Source: RH-AL1 sp965214415 | Lineage (GTDB): Bacteria > Pseudomonadota > Alphaproteobacteria > Rhizobiales > Beijerinckiaceae | DNA length: 64,000 bases | Direction of reading: 5' to 3' | Assembly (NCBI GenBank): GCA_965214415.1 | Contig: CBDCBQ010000003.1 | Coordinates: 2,294,001-2,358,000 of the forward strand | In this document: in pieces, positions 36,677-44,574 of the stretch | How the letters are laid out: every line of letters starts with the position of its first letter | Position numbering within the stretch: the first letter of the stretch is position 1 | Made by a program: the position numbers and the translations under genes | The notes under the pieces: model-generated | What the model saw: the letters and a program-made list of their open reading frames with translations, nothing else | What the model was told of the DNA's origin: nothing | Databases searched by the model: none

Positions 36677-37570
36677 ATGACCACCGTCCCGACGGACCCG
36701 CAACAGCAGGCCGCCATCCTCACGCAGGCGCTGCCGCACATGCTGCGCTACGACGACGCCACCGTCGTCGTGAAGTACGGCGGCCATGCGATGGGCGACG
36801 AGACCAAGGCGCGCGAGTTCGCCCGCGATATCGTGCTGCTCGAGCAATCCGGCATCAACCCGGTGGTGGTGCACGGCGGCGGCCCGCAGATCGGCGCGAT
36901 GCTGGCCAAGCTCGGCATCAAGTCGTCGTTCGCCGGCGGTCTGCGCATCACCGACAAGGCGACCGTCGAGATCGTCGAGATGGTGCTCGCCGGTTCGATC
37001 AACAAGCAGATCGTCGGCATGATCAACGCCGAGGGCGGCCACGCGATCGGCCTCTGCGGCAAGGACGGCAACATGGTGATCGCGCGCAAGGCCGCGGCCG
37101 CCGTGCACACGATCGAGAACGGCGTCGAGCACCAGATCGATCTCGGCTTCGTCGGCGAGCCGGCCAAGGTCTCGACGCGCGTGCTCGACCAGGTGCTCGG
37201 CCGCGATCTGATCCCGGTGCTGGCGCCCGTCTGCATGGGCGAGGACGGCGAGACCTACAACGTCAACGCCGACACGTTCGCCGGTGCCATCGCCGGCGCG
37301 CTCGGCGCCAAGCGCCTCCTGTTCCTCACCGACGTGCCCGGCGTGCTCGACGCCGACAAGAAGCTGATCGAGCAGCTCTCGGCGGACGAGATCCGCGGGC
37401 TCATCGCCGACGGCACCATCACAGGCGGCATGATCCCCAAGGTGCAGACCTGCCTCTATGCCATCGAGCAGGGCGTCGAGGGCGTCGTCATCCTCGATGG
37501 CAAGCAGCCGCATTCGGTGCTGGTCGAGCTGCTCACCGACGGCGGCGCCGGCACGCTGATCACGCGGTGA
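36677..37570 (+). CDS. argB: Acetylglutamate kinase
   Basis: A 297-residue amino-acid kinase that phosphorylates N-acetylglutamate, the second step of arginine biosynthesis. Visible motifs are VVVKYGGHAMG, PVVVHGGGPQIG, the substrate-binding segment NVNADTFAGAIAGALGA, and LTDVPGVLD. The N-terminal helix before the fold (residues 1-25) is the form found in the hexameric, arginine-inhibited enzymes. The ATG at 36677 gives the normal length. The following nucleotidase gene starts on a GTG that overlaps the stop (GTGA), so the two are translationally coupled. Confidence 0.96.
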   Translation: MTTVPTDPQQQAAILTQALPHMLRYDDATVVVKYGGHAMGDETKAREFARDIVLLEQSGINPVVVHGGGPQIGAMLAKLGIKSSFAGGLRITDKATVEIVEMVLAGSINKQIVGMINAEGGHAIGLCGKDGNMVIARKAAAAVHTIENGVEHQIDLGFVGEPAKVSTRVLDQVLGRDLIPVLAPVCMGEDGETYNVNADTFAGAIAGALGAKRLLFLTDVPGVLDADKKLIEQLSADEIRGLIADGTITGGMIPKVQTCLYAIEQGVEGVVILDGKQPHSVLVELLTDGGAGTLITR

Positions 37571-38280
37571 CGGGCGCTCCGCGCACGATCGAGCCCGCCG
37601 CTTTCGCGCATCTCGACGCGTGGGTGTTCGATCTCGACAACACGCTGTACCCGGCCGGCTCCGACCTCTGGCCGAAGATCGACCAGCGCATCACGCTTTA
37701 CATGATGGCGCTGTACGGGATCGACGGTCTCTCGGCGCGCGCGCTGCAGAAGTTCTACTACCAACGATACGGCACGACCCTGCGCGGGCTGATGGCGACG
37801 GAGGCGATCGACGCGACGGCGTTTCTCGCCTTCGTGCACGACATCGATCGCTCCTCGATCGTGGCCGACCTGCCGCTCGCCGCCGCCATCGGCGCGCTCG
37901 CCGGCCGCAAGCTGATCTTCACCAACGGCTCGCGGCACCACGCGCTGGAGACGGCGGCGGCGCTGGGGCTCGGCGGGCTGTTCGAGGACGTTTTCGACAT
38001 CGTCGCGAGCGAGCAGATCCCCAAGCCCGAGCCCGCCGCCTACGAACGCTTCCTCGCGCATTACGCGATCGACCCCACGCGGGCGGTGATGATCGAGGAC
38101 ATCCCGCGCAACCTCGTCGCCCCGAAGGCACTCGGCATGTTGACCGTCCTGGTCGTGCCGAAGCCCGGCGGGCACGACCCGCGCGAGGCCTTCGAGATCG
38201 TCTCCGAGGAGGTGCCGGCGCACATCGACTACGTGACGAGCGACCTCGTCGGCTTTTTGCGCGCGACGCGGGGCACCTGA
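37567..38280 (+). CDS. Pyrimidine 5'-nucleotidase (HAD superfamily)
   Basis: A 237-residue haloacid-dehalogenase phosphatase of the SDT1/pyrimidine 5'-nucleotidase group. The nucleophile motif DLDNTLYP holds the catalytic Asp pair. LIFTNGSRHH is motif II, EQIPKPEPAAYERF contains the motif III Lys, and MIEDIPRNL is motif IV. It dephosphorylates UMP/CMP-type nucleotides or related metabolites. The GTG start overlaps the argB stop by four bases, an arrangement seen in many alphaproteobacteria. Confidence 0.9.
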   Translation: MTGAPRTIEPAAFAHLDAWVFDLDNTLYPAGSDLWPKIDQRITLYMMALYGIDGLSARALQKFYYQRYGTTLRGLMATEAIDATAFLAFVHDIDRSSIVADLPLAAAIGALAGRKLIFTNGSRHHALETAAALGLGGLFEDVFDIVASEQIPKPEPAAYERFLAHYAIDPTRAVMIEDIPRNLVAPKALGMLTVLVVPKPGGHDPREAFEIVSEEVPAHIDYVTSDLVGFLRATRGT

Positions 38281-38341
38281 GCCCCTACCCCCGGCGGCGA
38301 AATCGGTCCATAGAGCCCCGAAAACGTGGACCTGAGACGTC

Positions 38342-39250
38342 ATGACCGAGAAGATCATCGCCTACCAAGGCGAGCCCGGGGCCAACTCGGATATCGCCTG
38401 CCGGAACGTCTATCCGACCTGGACGCCGCTGCCCCGCGCGACCTTCGAGGACGTCCTCGCCGCGGTGACCGAGGGCAAGGCGCGCCTCGCGATGATCCCG
38501 ATCGAAAACTCGATCGCCGGGCGTGTCGCCGACATCCACGCGCTGCTGCCGGCCTCGGGCCTGTTCATCGTCGCCGAGTATTTCTTGCCGATCCATTTCC
38601 AGCTGCTCGGGCTGAAGGGCGCCTCGCTCGAGGCGGTCACCAGCGTCTACAGCCACGTGCATGCGCTCGGCCAATGCCGCCGGGTGATCCGCGCGCGGGG
38701 GCTGACGCCGATCGTCACCGCGGACACGGCGGGCTCGGCGCGCGAGGTGGCGGAATGGGGCGACCCGACGCGCGCCTCGCTGGCGACCAGGCTGGCCGCC
38801 GACATCTACGGCCTCGAGGTGCTGCAGGCCGACGTCGAGGACGAGGCGCACAACACGACGCGCTTCGTCGTGCTCTCGCCGGTGCCGCAATGGCCGGAGG
38901 CGGCGACGACGCCGACCATCACGACCCTGACCTTTCGCGTCCGCAACGTGGCGGCCGCGCTCTACAAGGCGCTCGGCGGCTTCGCCACGAACGGCGTCAA
39001 CATGACGAAGCTCGAAAGCTACATGGTCGGCGGCGCGTTCACCGCGACGCAATTTCTCGCCGACGTGGACGGACATCCGTATGGAGCGGGGCTGGCGCGG
39101 GCGCTGGAGGAGCTGGCGTTCTACTGCGAGGAGATCCGCGTGCTCGGCGTCTATCCCGCGCACCCGGACCGGCGCGGCGCGGGCGGCGGCGATGCGGCGA
39201 CGGGGCCGACGATGCCGGCCATGCCGGATTATTCGCAGGCGTTCCGCTAA
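38342..39250 (+). CDS. pheA: Prephenate dehydratase with ACT domain
   Basis: A 302-residue monofunctional prephenate dehydratase converting prephenate to phenylpyruvate in phenylalanine synthesis. The catalytic part has IAYQGEPGANSDIA, MIPIENSIAGRV, and the TRF motif in EAHNTTRFVVL. The C-terminal ACT domain has the ESxP-like ESYMVGG (Glu-Ser) and GVNMTKLES segments that bind phenylalanine for feedback inhibition. The Ala/Gly-rich C-terminal tail is longer than usual. It stands 61 bases after the nucleotidase gene in the same direction. Confidence 0.96.
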   Translation: MTEKIIAYQGEPGANSDIACRNVYPTWTPLPRATFEDVLAAVTEGKARLAMIPIENSIAGRVADIHALLPASGLFIVAEYFLPIHFQLLGLKGASLEAVTSVYSHVHALGQCRRVIRARGLTPIVTADTAGSAREVAEWGDPTRASLATRLAADIYGLEVLQADVEDEAHNTTRFVVLSPVPQWPEAATTPTITTLTFRVRNVAAALYKALGGFATNGVNMTKLESYMVGGAFTATQFLADVDGHPYGAGLARALEELAFYCEEIRVLGVYPAHPDRRGAGGGDAATGPTMPAMPDYSQAFR

Positions 39251-39262
39251 ACGTGAGGCGCG

Positions 39263-39445
39263 TCAGAGCGCCCGGCGCATGACGCCCGGCAGCGGGCGCT
39301 GCGTGGCGGCATCCACCGCGACGAGGACGTGGCGCAGCGCGCAGGCGATCGAGGCGACCCGGTCGGCGGCATCGAGCTGATGCGCGGGGTCCACGGCGGC
39401 GAGCTGAGACTGCAAGACTGCCAGGCGTTCGAGAACTAGGTCCAT
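39263..39445 (-). CDS. Small hypothetical protein
   Basis: A 60-residue frame starting MDLVLERLAVLQSQL and ending PLPGVMRRAL. Predicted structure is helical with alternating hydrophobic positions, and its codon third positions are GC-rich like neighbouring genes. No family is recognised and no membrane segment is present. It lies opposite the end of pheA. Its reality rests on composition and a plausible ATG only. Confidence 0.4.
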   Translation of the reverse strand: MDLVLERLAVLQSQLAAVDPAHQLDAADRVASIACALRHVLVAVDAATQRPLPGVMRRAL

Positions 39446-39540
39446 GTCACGGCCCACCACCATTGCGGATGGTCGAGCTTGATATCAACCTATGGTTAAC
39501 AAGTCGTTTCCGTGCTCACAGGGCGAATATCCGCCGATCC

Positions 39541-40158
39541 TCAGGACGCGTGCATCTCGACGGCGAGGCGGATCAGGTCGCTGGTGCGGTCGACGAGCAG
39601 CTTGTGCTTGATTCCGGTGCAGGTGTTGGCGACGGTCTTGTAGGAGATGCCGAGCGCATCGGCGATGTCGGACAGGCCCTTGCCCTTGGCGAGCAGTCGC
39701 ATGATGTCGAGCTCGCGCGGCGACAGCGGCTTGCCGGAATCGTCCGACCCGAACGCGTTGAGGGCGAGATCGGCGGCGAGTTCGCGCTCGACATATTTGC
39801 CGCCGCCCATCACGACGCGGATCGCCTCGACGAGCTCCTCGGCGCCCGCGCCTTTCGAGATGTAGCCCTTCGCCCCCGCCTGGAGAGCGCGGGCGACATA
39901 GAGCGGCGTCGTGTGCATCGAGAAGATCAGCACCTTCGTCTTCGAATCCTCGATCAGCAGGCGGCGCAGCAGGTCGAGGCCGCCCGAGCCCGGCAGGTTG
40001 AGATCGAGGATCACCACCTCGGGCCTCTCGGCGCGGAACACCGACAGCGCCTCGCGCCCGCTTTGTGCCTCGAGCACGGTGGCGTCGATCGAGATGGAGA
40101 GAAGGCGGCGGACCCCTTCGCGCACGACGGCATGGTCGTCGACCAGCAGCAGCTTCAT
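39541..40158 (-). CDS. NarL/FixJ-type response regulator
   Basis: A 205-residue two-domain response regulator. The receiver has Asp7-Asp8, the phosphoacceptor Asp52 in VVILDLNLPGSGG and the Lys in YISKGAG. The C-terminal LuxR helix-turn-helix is LSPRELDIMRLLAKGKGLSDIADAL followed by SYKTVANTCTGIKHKL, given here in pieces. Its ATG overlaps the stop of the histidine kinase gene (ATGA), so the pair is translated together. Target genes are unknown; rpoH is divergent from this operon. Confidence 0.93.
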   Translation of the reverse strand: MKLLLVDDHAVVREGVRRLLSISIDATVLEAQSGREALSVFRAERPEVVILDLNLPGSGGLDLLRRLLIEDSKTKVLIFSMHTTPLYVARALQAGAKGYISKGAGAEELVEAIRVVMGGGKYVERELAADLALNAFGSDDSGKPLSPRELDIMRLLAKGKGLSDIADALGISYKTVANTCTGIKHKLLVDRTSDLIRLAVEMHAS

Positions 40159-41513
40159 GCGGGCAGCTCCATCTCGTGGGCGGCGTATCGAGCGCGCTGA
40201 GCGCGAACGGGGAGCCTGGCCTCGACCCTGACGCCGCGCGACGTCGCGCGGTTCCCGACCCGAATCGAGCCACCCACCGAGCGCACCCGCTCCTGCATGC
40301 CGGTGAGGCCGAAGCCGAGCTGCGGCGGGTCGAGCGCAAAGCCCGTCCCATCGTCCTCGACGACGATGGTCGCGGCCTCGTCGTCGACGTCGATCGTCAC
40401 CTCGATGGCAGCCGGCGACCCATGACGGATCGCGTTCGAGAAGCTCTCCTGCACCACGCGAAAGGCGATCGCGTCCAGCGGCGGGTCGAGCGGGTCGCCC
40501 GTCACCTCGACGCTGAACGCGACGTGCGGCCGTCGCACGCGCCAGAAGGCGACGAGATCGTCGATCGCGCCGGGCAGGCCGAGGTCGAGCAGCGCGCCGG
40601 GCGCGAGCCGGCGCAGCACGTCCTTCACGTGGCGCTGCATATGCCGGACCGCCTCGCCGATCGCCTCGGCTCGCGGACCGGCCGCGTCGGTGTCGCCCTT
40701 GGCGAGGTACTGGCGGATCATTGCCGCGTCGGCGCCGACCGCGAACAGGAATGGGGCGACGTCGTCGTGCAGGTCGCGGGCGAGTTCGGCGCGCTCCTCC
40801 TCCTGCAGATTGATGATCTGCTCGTTCAGCGCGCGGTTCTGCACGCCCATCTCCTCGAGCCGCTGCGCCATCTGGTTGAAGCCGTCGCGCAGCGGCTCGA
40901 GCTCGCGCGCGTAAGGTGGCAAGATCCGGGTCCGGTAATCGCCGGCGCCGACACGCCCGAGCGCATCGCCGACCTCGCGGATCGGTCCCAACGCGGCCTT
41001 GATCGTCACGAACGCCAGCGCCAGCACCATGGCGAAGAAGACGGCCATGATCTCCAGCGTCAGGCGCGCATCGCTCCAGGCCTCGGCGACCTCGTTGTGC
41101 GAGTCCGTGCGCAGGATGAGCGTGCCGATGCCGGCGAGCGCGGGCGACAGCGGAATGACGCGGCTCGCCTGCGGTGCGCCGACGAGGCGATAGAACCACG
41201 GCGGCGCCGCCTCCTCGGGGGCAAGGACCCGGGATTGCGCGATCACCGAACCGTCCGGCGCGGACAGCACGGCTCGCACATGCCGGTCACCGTCGAAATC
41301 GGCGACGACCCGGCGCAACGCCTGATCTGGCGCGGCCGCGGCATCCTCGTCGTCGAGCGAGTTGCGCGCGGCGTCCGCTCCGACGGCGAGCGCGGCCTGC
41401 GTCTCGGTGCGGACCTTCGACAGGACGTGGCCGTAGGTCAGCCCGAACCCGACAAGCAGGCTCAAGACGAGAACGAGCGTGATCGAGATCGCCAGCCGGC
41501 GTTGGATCGACAT
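40155..41513 (-). CDS. Sensor histidine kinase, HisKA_3 (NarX/UhpB) type
   Basis: A 452-residue membrane histidine kinase. Transmembrane segments are at about 8-28 and 152-172, with a periplasmic domain of about 120 residues between them. A HAMP domain (172-225) and the HisKA_3 box ARDLHDDVAPFLF with phospho-acceptor His249 follow. The ATPase domain has the N box (ESFSNAIRH), DDGTGF and GLTGMQERVRSVGG. The signal is unknown. The ATG at 41513 begins MSIQRRLAISITLVL directly at the first membrane helix; the longer upstream frame lacks support. Confidence 0.9.
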   Translation of the reverse strand: MSIQRRLAISITLVLVLSLLVGFGLTYGHVLSKVRTETQAALAVGADAARNSLDDEDAAAAPDQALRRVVADFDGDRHVRAVLSAPDGSVIAQSRVLAPEEAAPPWFYRLVGAPQASRVIPLSPALAGIGTLILRTDSHNEVAEAWSDARLTLEIMAVFFAMVLALAFVTIKAALGPIREVGDALGRVGAGDYRTRILPPYARELEPLRDGFNQMAQRLEEMGVQNRALNEQIINLQEEERAELARDLHDDVAPFLFAVGADAAMIRQYLAKGDTDAAGPRAEAIGEAVRHMQRHVKDVLRRLAPGALLDLGLPGAIDDLVAFWRVRRPHVAFSVEVTGDPLDPPLDAIAFRVVQESFSNAIRHGSPAAIEVTIDVDDEAATIVVEDDGTGFALDPPQLGFGLTGMQERVRSVGGSIRVGNRATSRGVRVEARLPVRAQRARYAAHEMELPA

Positions 41514-41895
41514 GGACGTGCGAAAGCCTGGTACGCGCCGGAAAACCCGAACCACGAGCAGACCATAATTACGCGGGGTTTTCACCGGGCAAACTTCCCG
41601 AGCGCACGTTGCCAGGCGACAGGCGAGTCGCCGCTTCCGAGGGACCGGTATGCAAAGAATGCATACCGGACCGATGGAAGACCGCGTGCAACCGAAACGA
41701 TCGGTATGAATTTCCTGACCAGCTGCCTGATCGGCGTTCGAGCCCCTCGCGACCTTGCGGATTTGTAATGCCGCGAGGAGATGCGGATGGCTCGAACACC
41801 GGAACCCAGCCACCATATGAACCAGTTGTGTGATCGACGGAGTACCGTGATCGCGCGTCGAGCCCGCCGTGCCGGGGGTTCGCAGGAGGACAAGA
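41514..41895. other. Intergenic region between kinase operon and rpoH
   Basis: This 382-base gap separates the divergent kinase operon and rpoH and must hold both promoters. It contains the perfect 10-bp inverted repeat annotated at 41645-41669. No small gene with a plausible start and codon use was seen. The last bases carry the strong rpoH ribosome binding site. Confidence 0.5.
41645..41669. promoter_or_regulatory. Perfect 10-bp inverted repeat, candidate operator
   Basis: The arms ccggtatgca and tgcataccgg are exact reverse complements, separated by aagaa. There is no T tract on either side, so a terminator is unlikely. It lies about 130 bases upstream of the kinase gene start and about 225 bases upstream of rpoH, in their shared control region. 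A dimeric regulator site is the likely role. Confidence 0.5.
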
Positions 41896-42804
41896 ATGGC
41901 TGCCGCCTTACCAATGATCTCCAGCGAGAGCGGGCTCTCTCGCTACCTGAACGAGATCCGCAAATTCCCGATGCTCCAGCCGGAGCAGGAGTACATGCTT
42001 GCCAAGCGTTGGCGCGCGCATGAGGATCCCGACGCTGCCCACAAGCTCGTCACGTCGCACCTTCGTCTCGTCGCCAAGATCGCGATGGGTTATCGCGGTT
42101 ATGGATTGCCGATTGGCGAAGTGATTTCCGAGGGCAACGTCGGCCTGATGCAGGCCGTGAAGCGGTTCGAGCCGGACAAGGGCTTCCGCCTGGCGACTTA
42201 CGCCATGTGGTGGATCCGCGCATCGATACAAGAGTACATCCTGCGGTCGTGGTCGCTCGTGAAGATGGGCACGACGGCGAGCCAGAAGAAGCTGTTCTTC
42301 AACCTGCGCAAGGCGAAGAGCCAGATCTCGGCGCTCGAGGACGGCGATCTGCGGCCCGACCAGGTCGAGATCATCTCGACCCGCCTCGGCGTCTCGAAGC
42401 AGGACGTGATCGACATGAACCGGCGCATGTCCGGCGACGCGTCGCTCAACGCGCCGTTGCGCGAGGAAGGCGAAGGCGAGTGGCAGGATTGGCTGGTCGA
42501 TGATTCGACGAGCCAGGAGAACGTGCTGGCCGACCGCGAGGAGAAGGACAACCGGCTCGGCGCTCTCCGTAGCGCGCTGACCGTGTTGAACGACCGCGAG
42601 CGCCGCATCTTCGAGGCCCGGCGGTTATCGGACGACCCGATCACGCTCGAGGATCTATCGGACGAGTTCGACATCTCGCGCGAGCGGGTGCGCCAGATCG
42701 AGGTGCGCGCCTTCGAGAAGGTGCAGGCCGCGGTCAAGAACGGCATGGCGACGATCGAGTCGCACGGGCCGAAGGTCGATCAGGTCGCGCACGCCGCGCA
42801 CTGA
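41896..42804 (+). CDS. rpoH: RNA polymerase sigma-32 factor
   Basis: A 302-residue heat-shock sigma factor. Region 2 includes SHLRLVAKIAMGYRGYGLP and FRLATYAMWWIRASIQEYIL. The RpoH box QKKLFFNLR (130-138) is specific to sigma-32. Region 4 ends with DISRERVRQIEVRAFEKVQ. It directs transcription of heat-shock genes, and many Hyphomicrobiales carry two or more paralogues. The ATG at 41896 is preceded by an ideal site (aggagga). A rho-independent terminator follows. Upstream lies the divergent kinase/regulator operon. Confidence 0.97.
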   Translation: MAAALPMISSESGLSRYLNEIRKFPMLQPEQEYMLAKRWRAHEDPDAAHKLVTSHLRLVAKIAMGYRGYGLPIGEVISEGNVGLMQAVKRFEPDKGFRLATYAMWWIRASIQEYILRSWSLVKMGTTASQKKLFFNLRKAKSQISALEDGDLRPDQVEIISTRLGVSKQDVIDMNRRMSGDASLNAPLREEGEGEWQDWLVDDSTSQENVLADREEKDNRLGALRSALTVLNDRERRIFEARRLSDDPITLEDLSDEFDISRERVRQIEVRAFEKVQAAVKNGMATIESHGPKVDQVAHAAH

Positions 42805-42828
42805 GCCGACGCCTCAGCGACGAGGACC

Positions 42829-42855
42829 GGGCGGCCGGCAGCGGCCGCCCTTTTT
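42829..42855 (+). terminator. Rho-independent terminator after rpoH
   Basis: A nine-base perfect stem (gggcggccg / cggccgccc) with a four-base loop, followed by ttttt. It lies 24 bases after the rpoH stop. This is the clearest intrinsic terminator in the window. Confidence 0.9.
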
Positions 42856-42940
42856 GCGTGGTCGCGGCGCGGCGGGCCTCCCGGGGGGTTCCGGTCGCGC
42901 GGGAACTCGACTAGCGTTGGGCGCCATCGTGGAGGCCTTC

Positions 42941-43333
42941 ATGCAGTTTCGTTTCGCGAGAGTAGTGCTTGCGGCTTGCGCCATCAGCGGCGCCGGCCTT
43001 GGGATCGCCGGCCTTGGGATCGCCGGCCTTGGAGGTGCGATGGCGCAGGACGCGCCGCCGGCCGACACGCGCTGCGGCGGCCTGCTGTGCGACCTCGGCG
43101 TCATCAACGTGACCAGCAATCACCATCTGGACGAAGGTCTCCCGTGCGGCGTGTTTTGCCGCGCGTTCGGCGGGACACCCACGCCGCCAGCACCGCCGCC
43201 GCAGGCTCAACCGATCGCGGAGACAGCGCCGGCCGAGCCCGCGAAGAAGATGCATCGCGCCAAGCGCAAGCACGTCGCCCAGGCGCGAACGGCCGCTCCG
43301 GCGTCCGATGCGGCAACCACGAAGCCGAACTGA
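42941..43333 (+). CDS. Small secreted protein with Cys pairs, unknown
   Basis: A 130-residue exported protein. The signal peptide runs from FARVVLAACAISGAG to a likely cleavage after GGAMA. It contains a GLGIA tandem repeat. The mature part has the four-cysteine segment CGGLLCDLGVI...LPCGVFCRA, which could form two disulfides or bind metal. The tail is Pro/Ala-rich then Lys/Arg-rich (KKMHRAKRKH). No family is recognised. The ATG at 42941 follows a good site (ggagg). It stands alone between rpoH and flagellin. Function is unknown. Confidence 0.65.
   Translation: MQFRFARVVLAACAISGAGLGIAGLGIAGLGGAMAQDAPPADTRCGGLLCDLGVINVTSNHHLDEGLPCGVFCRAFGGTPTPPAPPPQAQPIAETAPAEPAKKMHRAKRKHVAQARTAAPASDAATTKPN
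42992..43036 (+). repeat. 15-bp tandem repeat within a signal peptide
   Basis: Two exact copies and one partial copy of gccggccttgggatc lie in frame in the signal-peptide region, encoding GLGIA units. Gain or loss of units would lengthen or shorten the hydrophobic core. Confidence 0.85.
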
Positions 43334-43593
43334 AATCCGCGGCGCGCCGGCTTGGCGCACGCGGGTCCATCGTGCTGGTTTGGCGTCGGTCGACACGGTA
43401 AAGTGTTAACGCTGAGACGATCGCGCCGGCCCGCGTTAAGATTTGCGCAGGATCGGGCCGCGTAGATTTGCCCCACGACAGGTTGAAGGCACGCTCGAAC
43501 GTTGCTCTTCATAGGCATCATGCCGTCCTGGCGGGCCGGGTTTGATCCGGAATGTCCCAATCTTCCTAGCAATACAACGGGGACACCAAACTC
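43334..43593. other. Flagellin leader and promoter region
   Basis: A 260-base gap before the flagellin gene. No small gene was found. It must hold the flagellin promoter and a leader RNA. In alphaproteobacteria, FlbT acts on the flagellin 5' leader, and flbT is encoded 13 kb away in this window. No sigma-28 element of good quality was identified. Confidence 0.45.
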
Positions 43594-44442
43594 ATGTCGA
43601 GCATTCTCACGAATATGTCGGCGATGACCGCCGTCATGAACCTTGCCGCGACGCAGAAGTCGTTGGCTGATACGCAGAACGAGATCTCCACGGGCATGAA
43701 GGTCTCGTCCGCCAAGGACGACGCCGCCTACTGGTCGATCGCCACCAACATGCGCACGCAGAACAACGATCTCGACACCGTCACGAGCTCGCTGAACCTC
43801 GGCTCCTCGGTGCTCGGCACCGCGAGCGCGGCGCTCGGCAGCATGCTGACCGTGCTCCAGAAGATCCAGCAGGACGTGATCAAGGCCCAGACCGGCGGCA
43901 CGGATGCCACCGCGATCCAGGCCGACATCAAGCAGCTGCAGACCCAGCTGAAAAGCTCGGTGGCATCCGCGTCCTTCAACGGCGTGAACCTGCTCGGCGA
44001 CACGGCGAAGGCCGGCATCAACGTCGTGTCCTCGGTGACCGGCTCTGGCGCGACCCTCACCACGAGCACGATCGCGGTGGCGAGCTACGATTTCAAGACG
44101 TCCGCCAGCGCGACCGGCCTCGACGGCGCCGACGCGATCGATGTCACGACATCGACCGACAACCAGGCCGCCAACCTGACGGCCATCGGCACGGCGATCG
44201 CCAACGTGCAGAACGCATCGGAAGTCATCGGCGCGACGCAGAAGAACATCGACATCCAGTCGACCTTCATCAGCGCGCTGTCGGCGTCGATCACCACCGG
44301 TATCGGCTCGCTCGTCGACGCCGACATGAACGAGGCCTCGACCCGCCTCAACGCCCTGCAGACGCAGCAGCAGCTCGGCGTGCAGGCGCTGTCGGTCGCC
44401 AACCAGAACAGCCAGATCATCCTGAAGCTGTTCCAGGGCTAA
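43594..44442 (+). CDS. Flagellin
   Basis: A short flagellin of 282 residues, within the 270-400 typical of alphaproteobacteria. The conserved N-terminal D0/D1 coil begins SSILTNMSAMTAVMNLAATQ and the C-terminal coil ends GVQALSVANQNSQIILKLFQG. The variable middle is only about 80 residues. It forms the filament and is exported by the flagellar type III system. Only one copy is present here, while related species often carry several. A hairpin terminator follows. Translation is probably set by FlaF/FlbT (56500-57262). Confidence 0.96.
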   Translation: MSSILTNMSAMTAVMNLAATQKSLADTQNEISTGMKVSSAKDDAAYWSIATNMRTQNNDLDTVTSSLNLGSSVLGTASAALGSMLTVLQKIQQDVIKAQTGGTDATAIQADIKQLQTQLKSSVASASFNGVNLLGDTAKAGINVVSSVTGSGATLTTSTIAVASYDFKTSASATGLDGADAIDVTTSTDNQAANLTAIGTAIANVQNASEVIGATQKNIDIQSTFISALSASITTGIGSLVDADMNEASTRLNALQTQQQLGVQALSVANQNSQIILKLFQG

Positions 44443-44474
44443 CAGCCCTTCGAGCGCAAGCTCGGATCGCCGAG

Positions 44475-44503
44475 GACCGGTCGCGGCGACGCGGCCGGTC
44501 TTT
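44475..44503 (+). terminator. Hairpin terminator after flagellin
   Basis: An 11-base stem (gaccggtcgcg paired with cgcggccggtc, one G-U pair) closes a GCGA tetraloop of the stable GNRA type and is followed by ttt. It starts 33 bases after the flagellin stop and separates it from fliF. Confidence 0.75.
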
Positions 44504-44574
44504 CCATGCGTCAATCCCCGCGCAAGCTTGCGGCCGCAGGATGGAGGCTCACGAAAGAGCGTCGTCCGCCCCGC

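Noticed and set aside
43390..43470. Sigma-28-like promoter candidates upstream of flagellin
   Set aside because: TAAA/TAAG elements occur, but spacing and the -10 part deviate by several positions from the GCCGATAA consensus.
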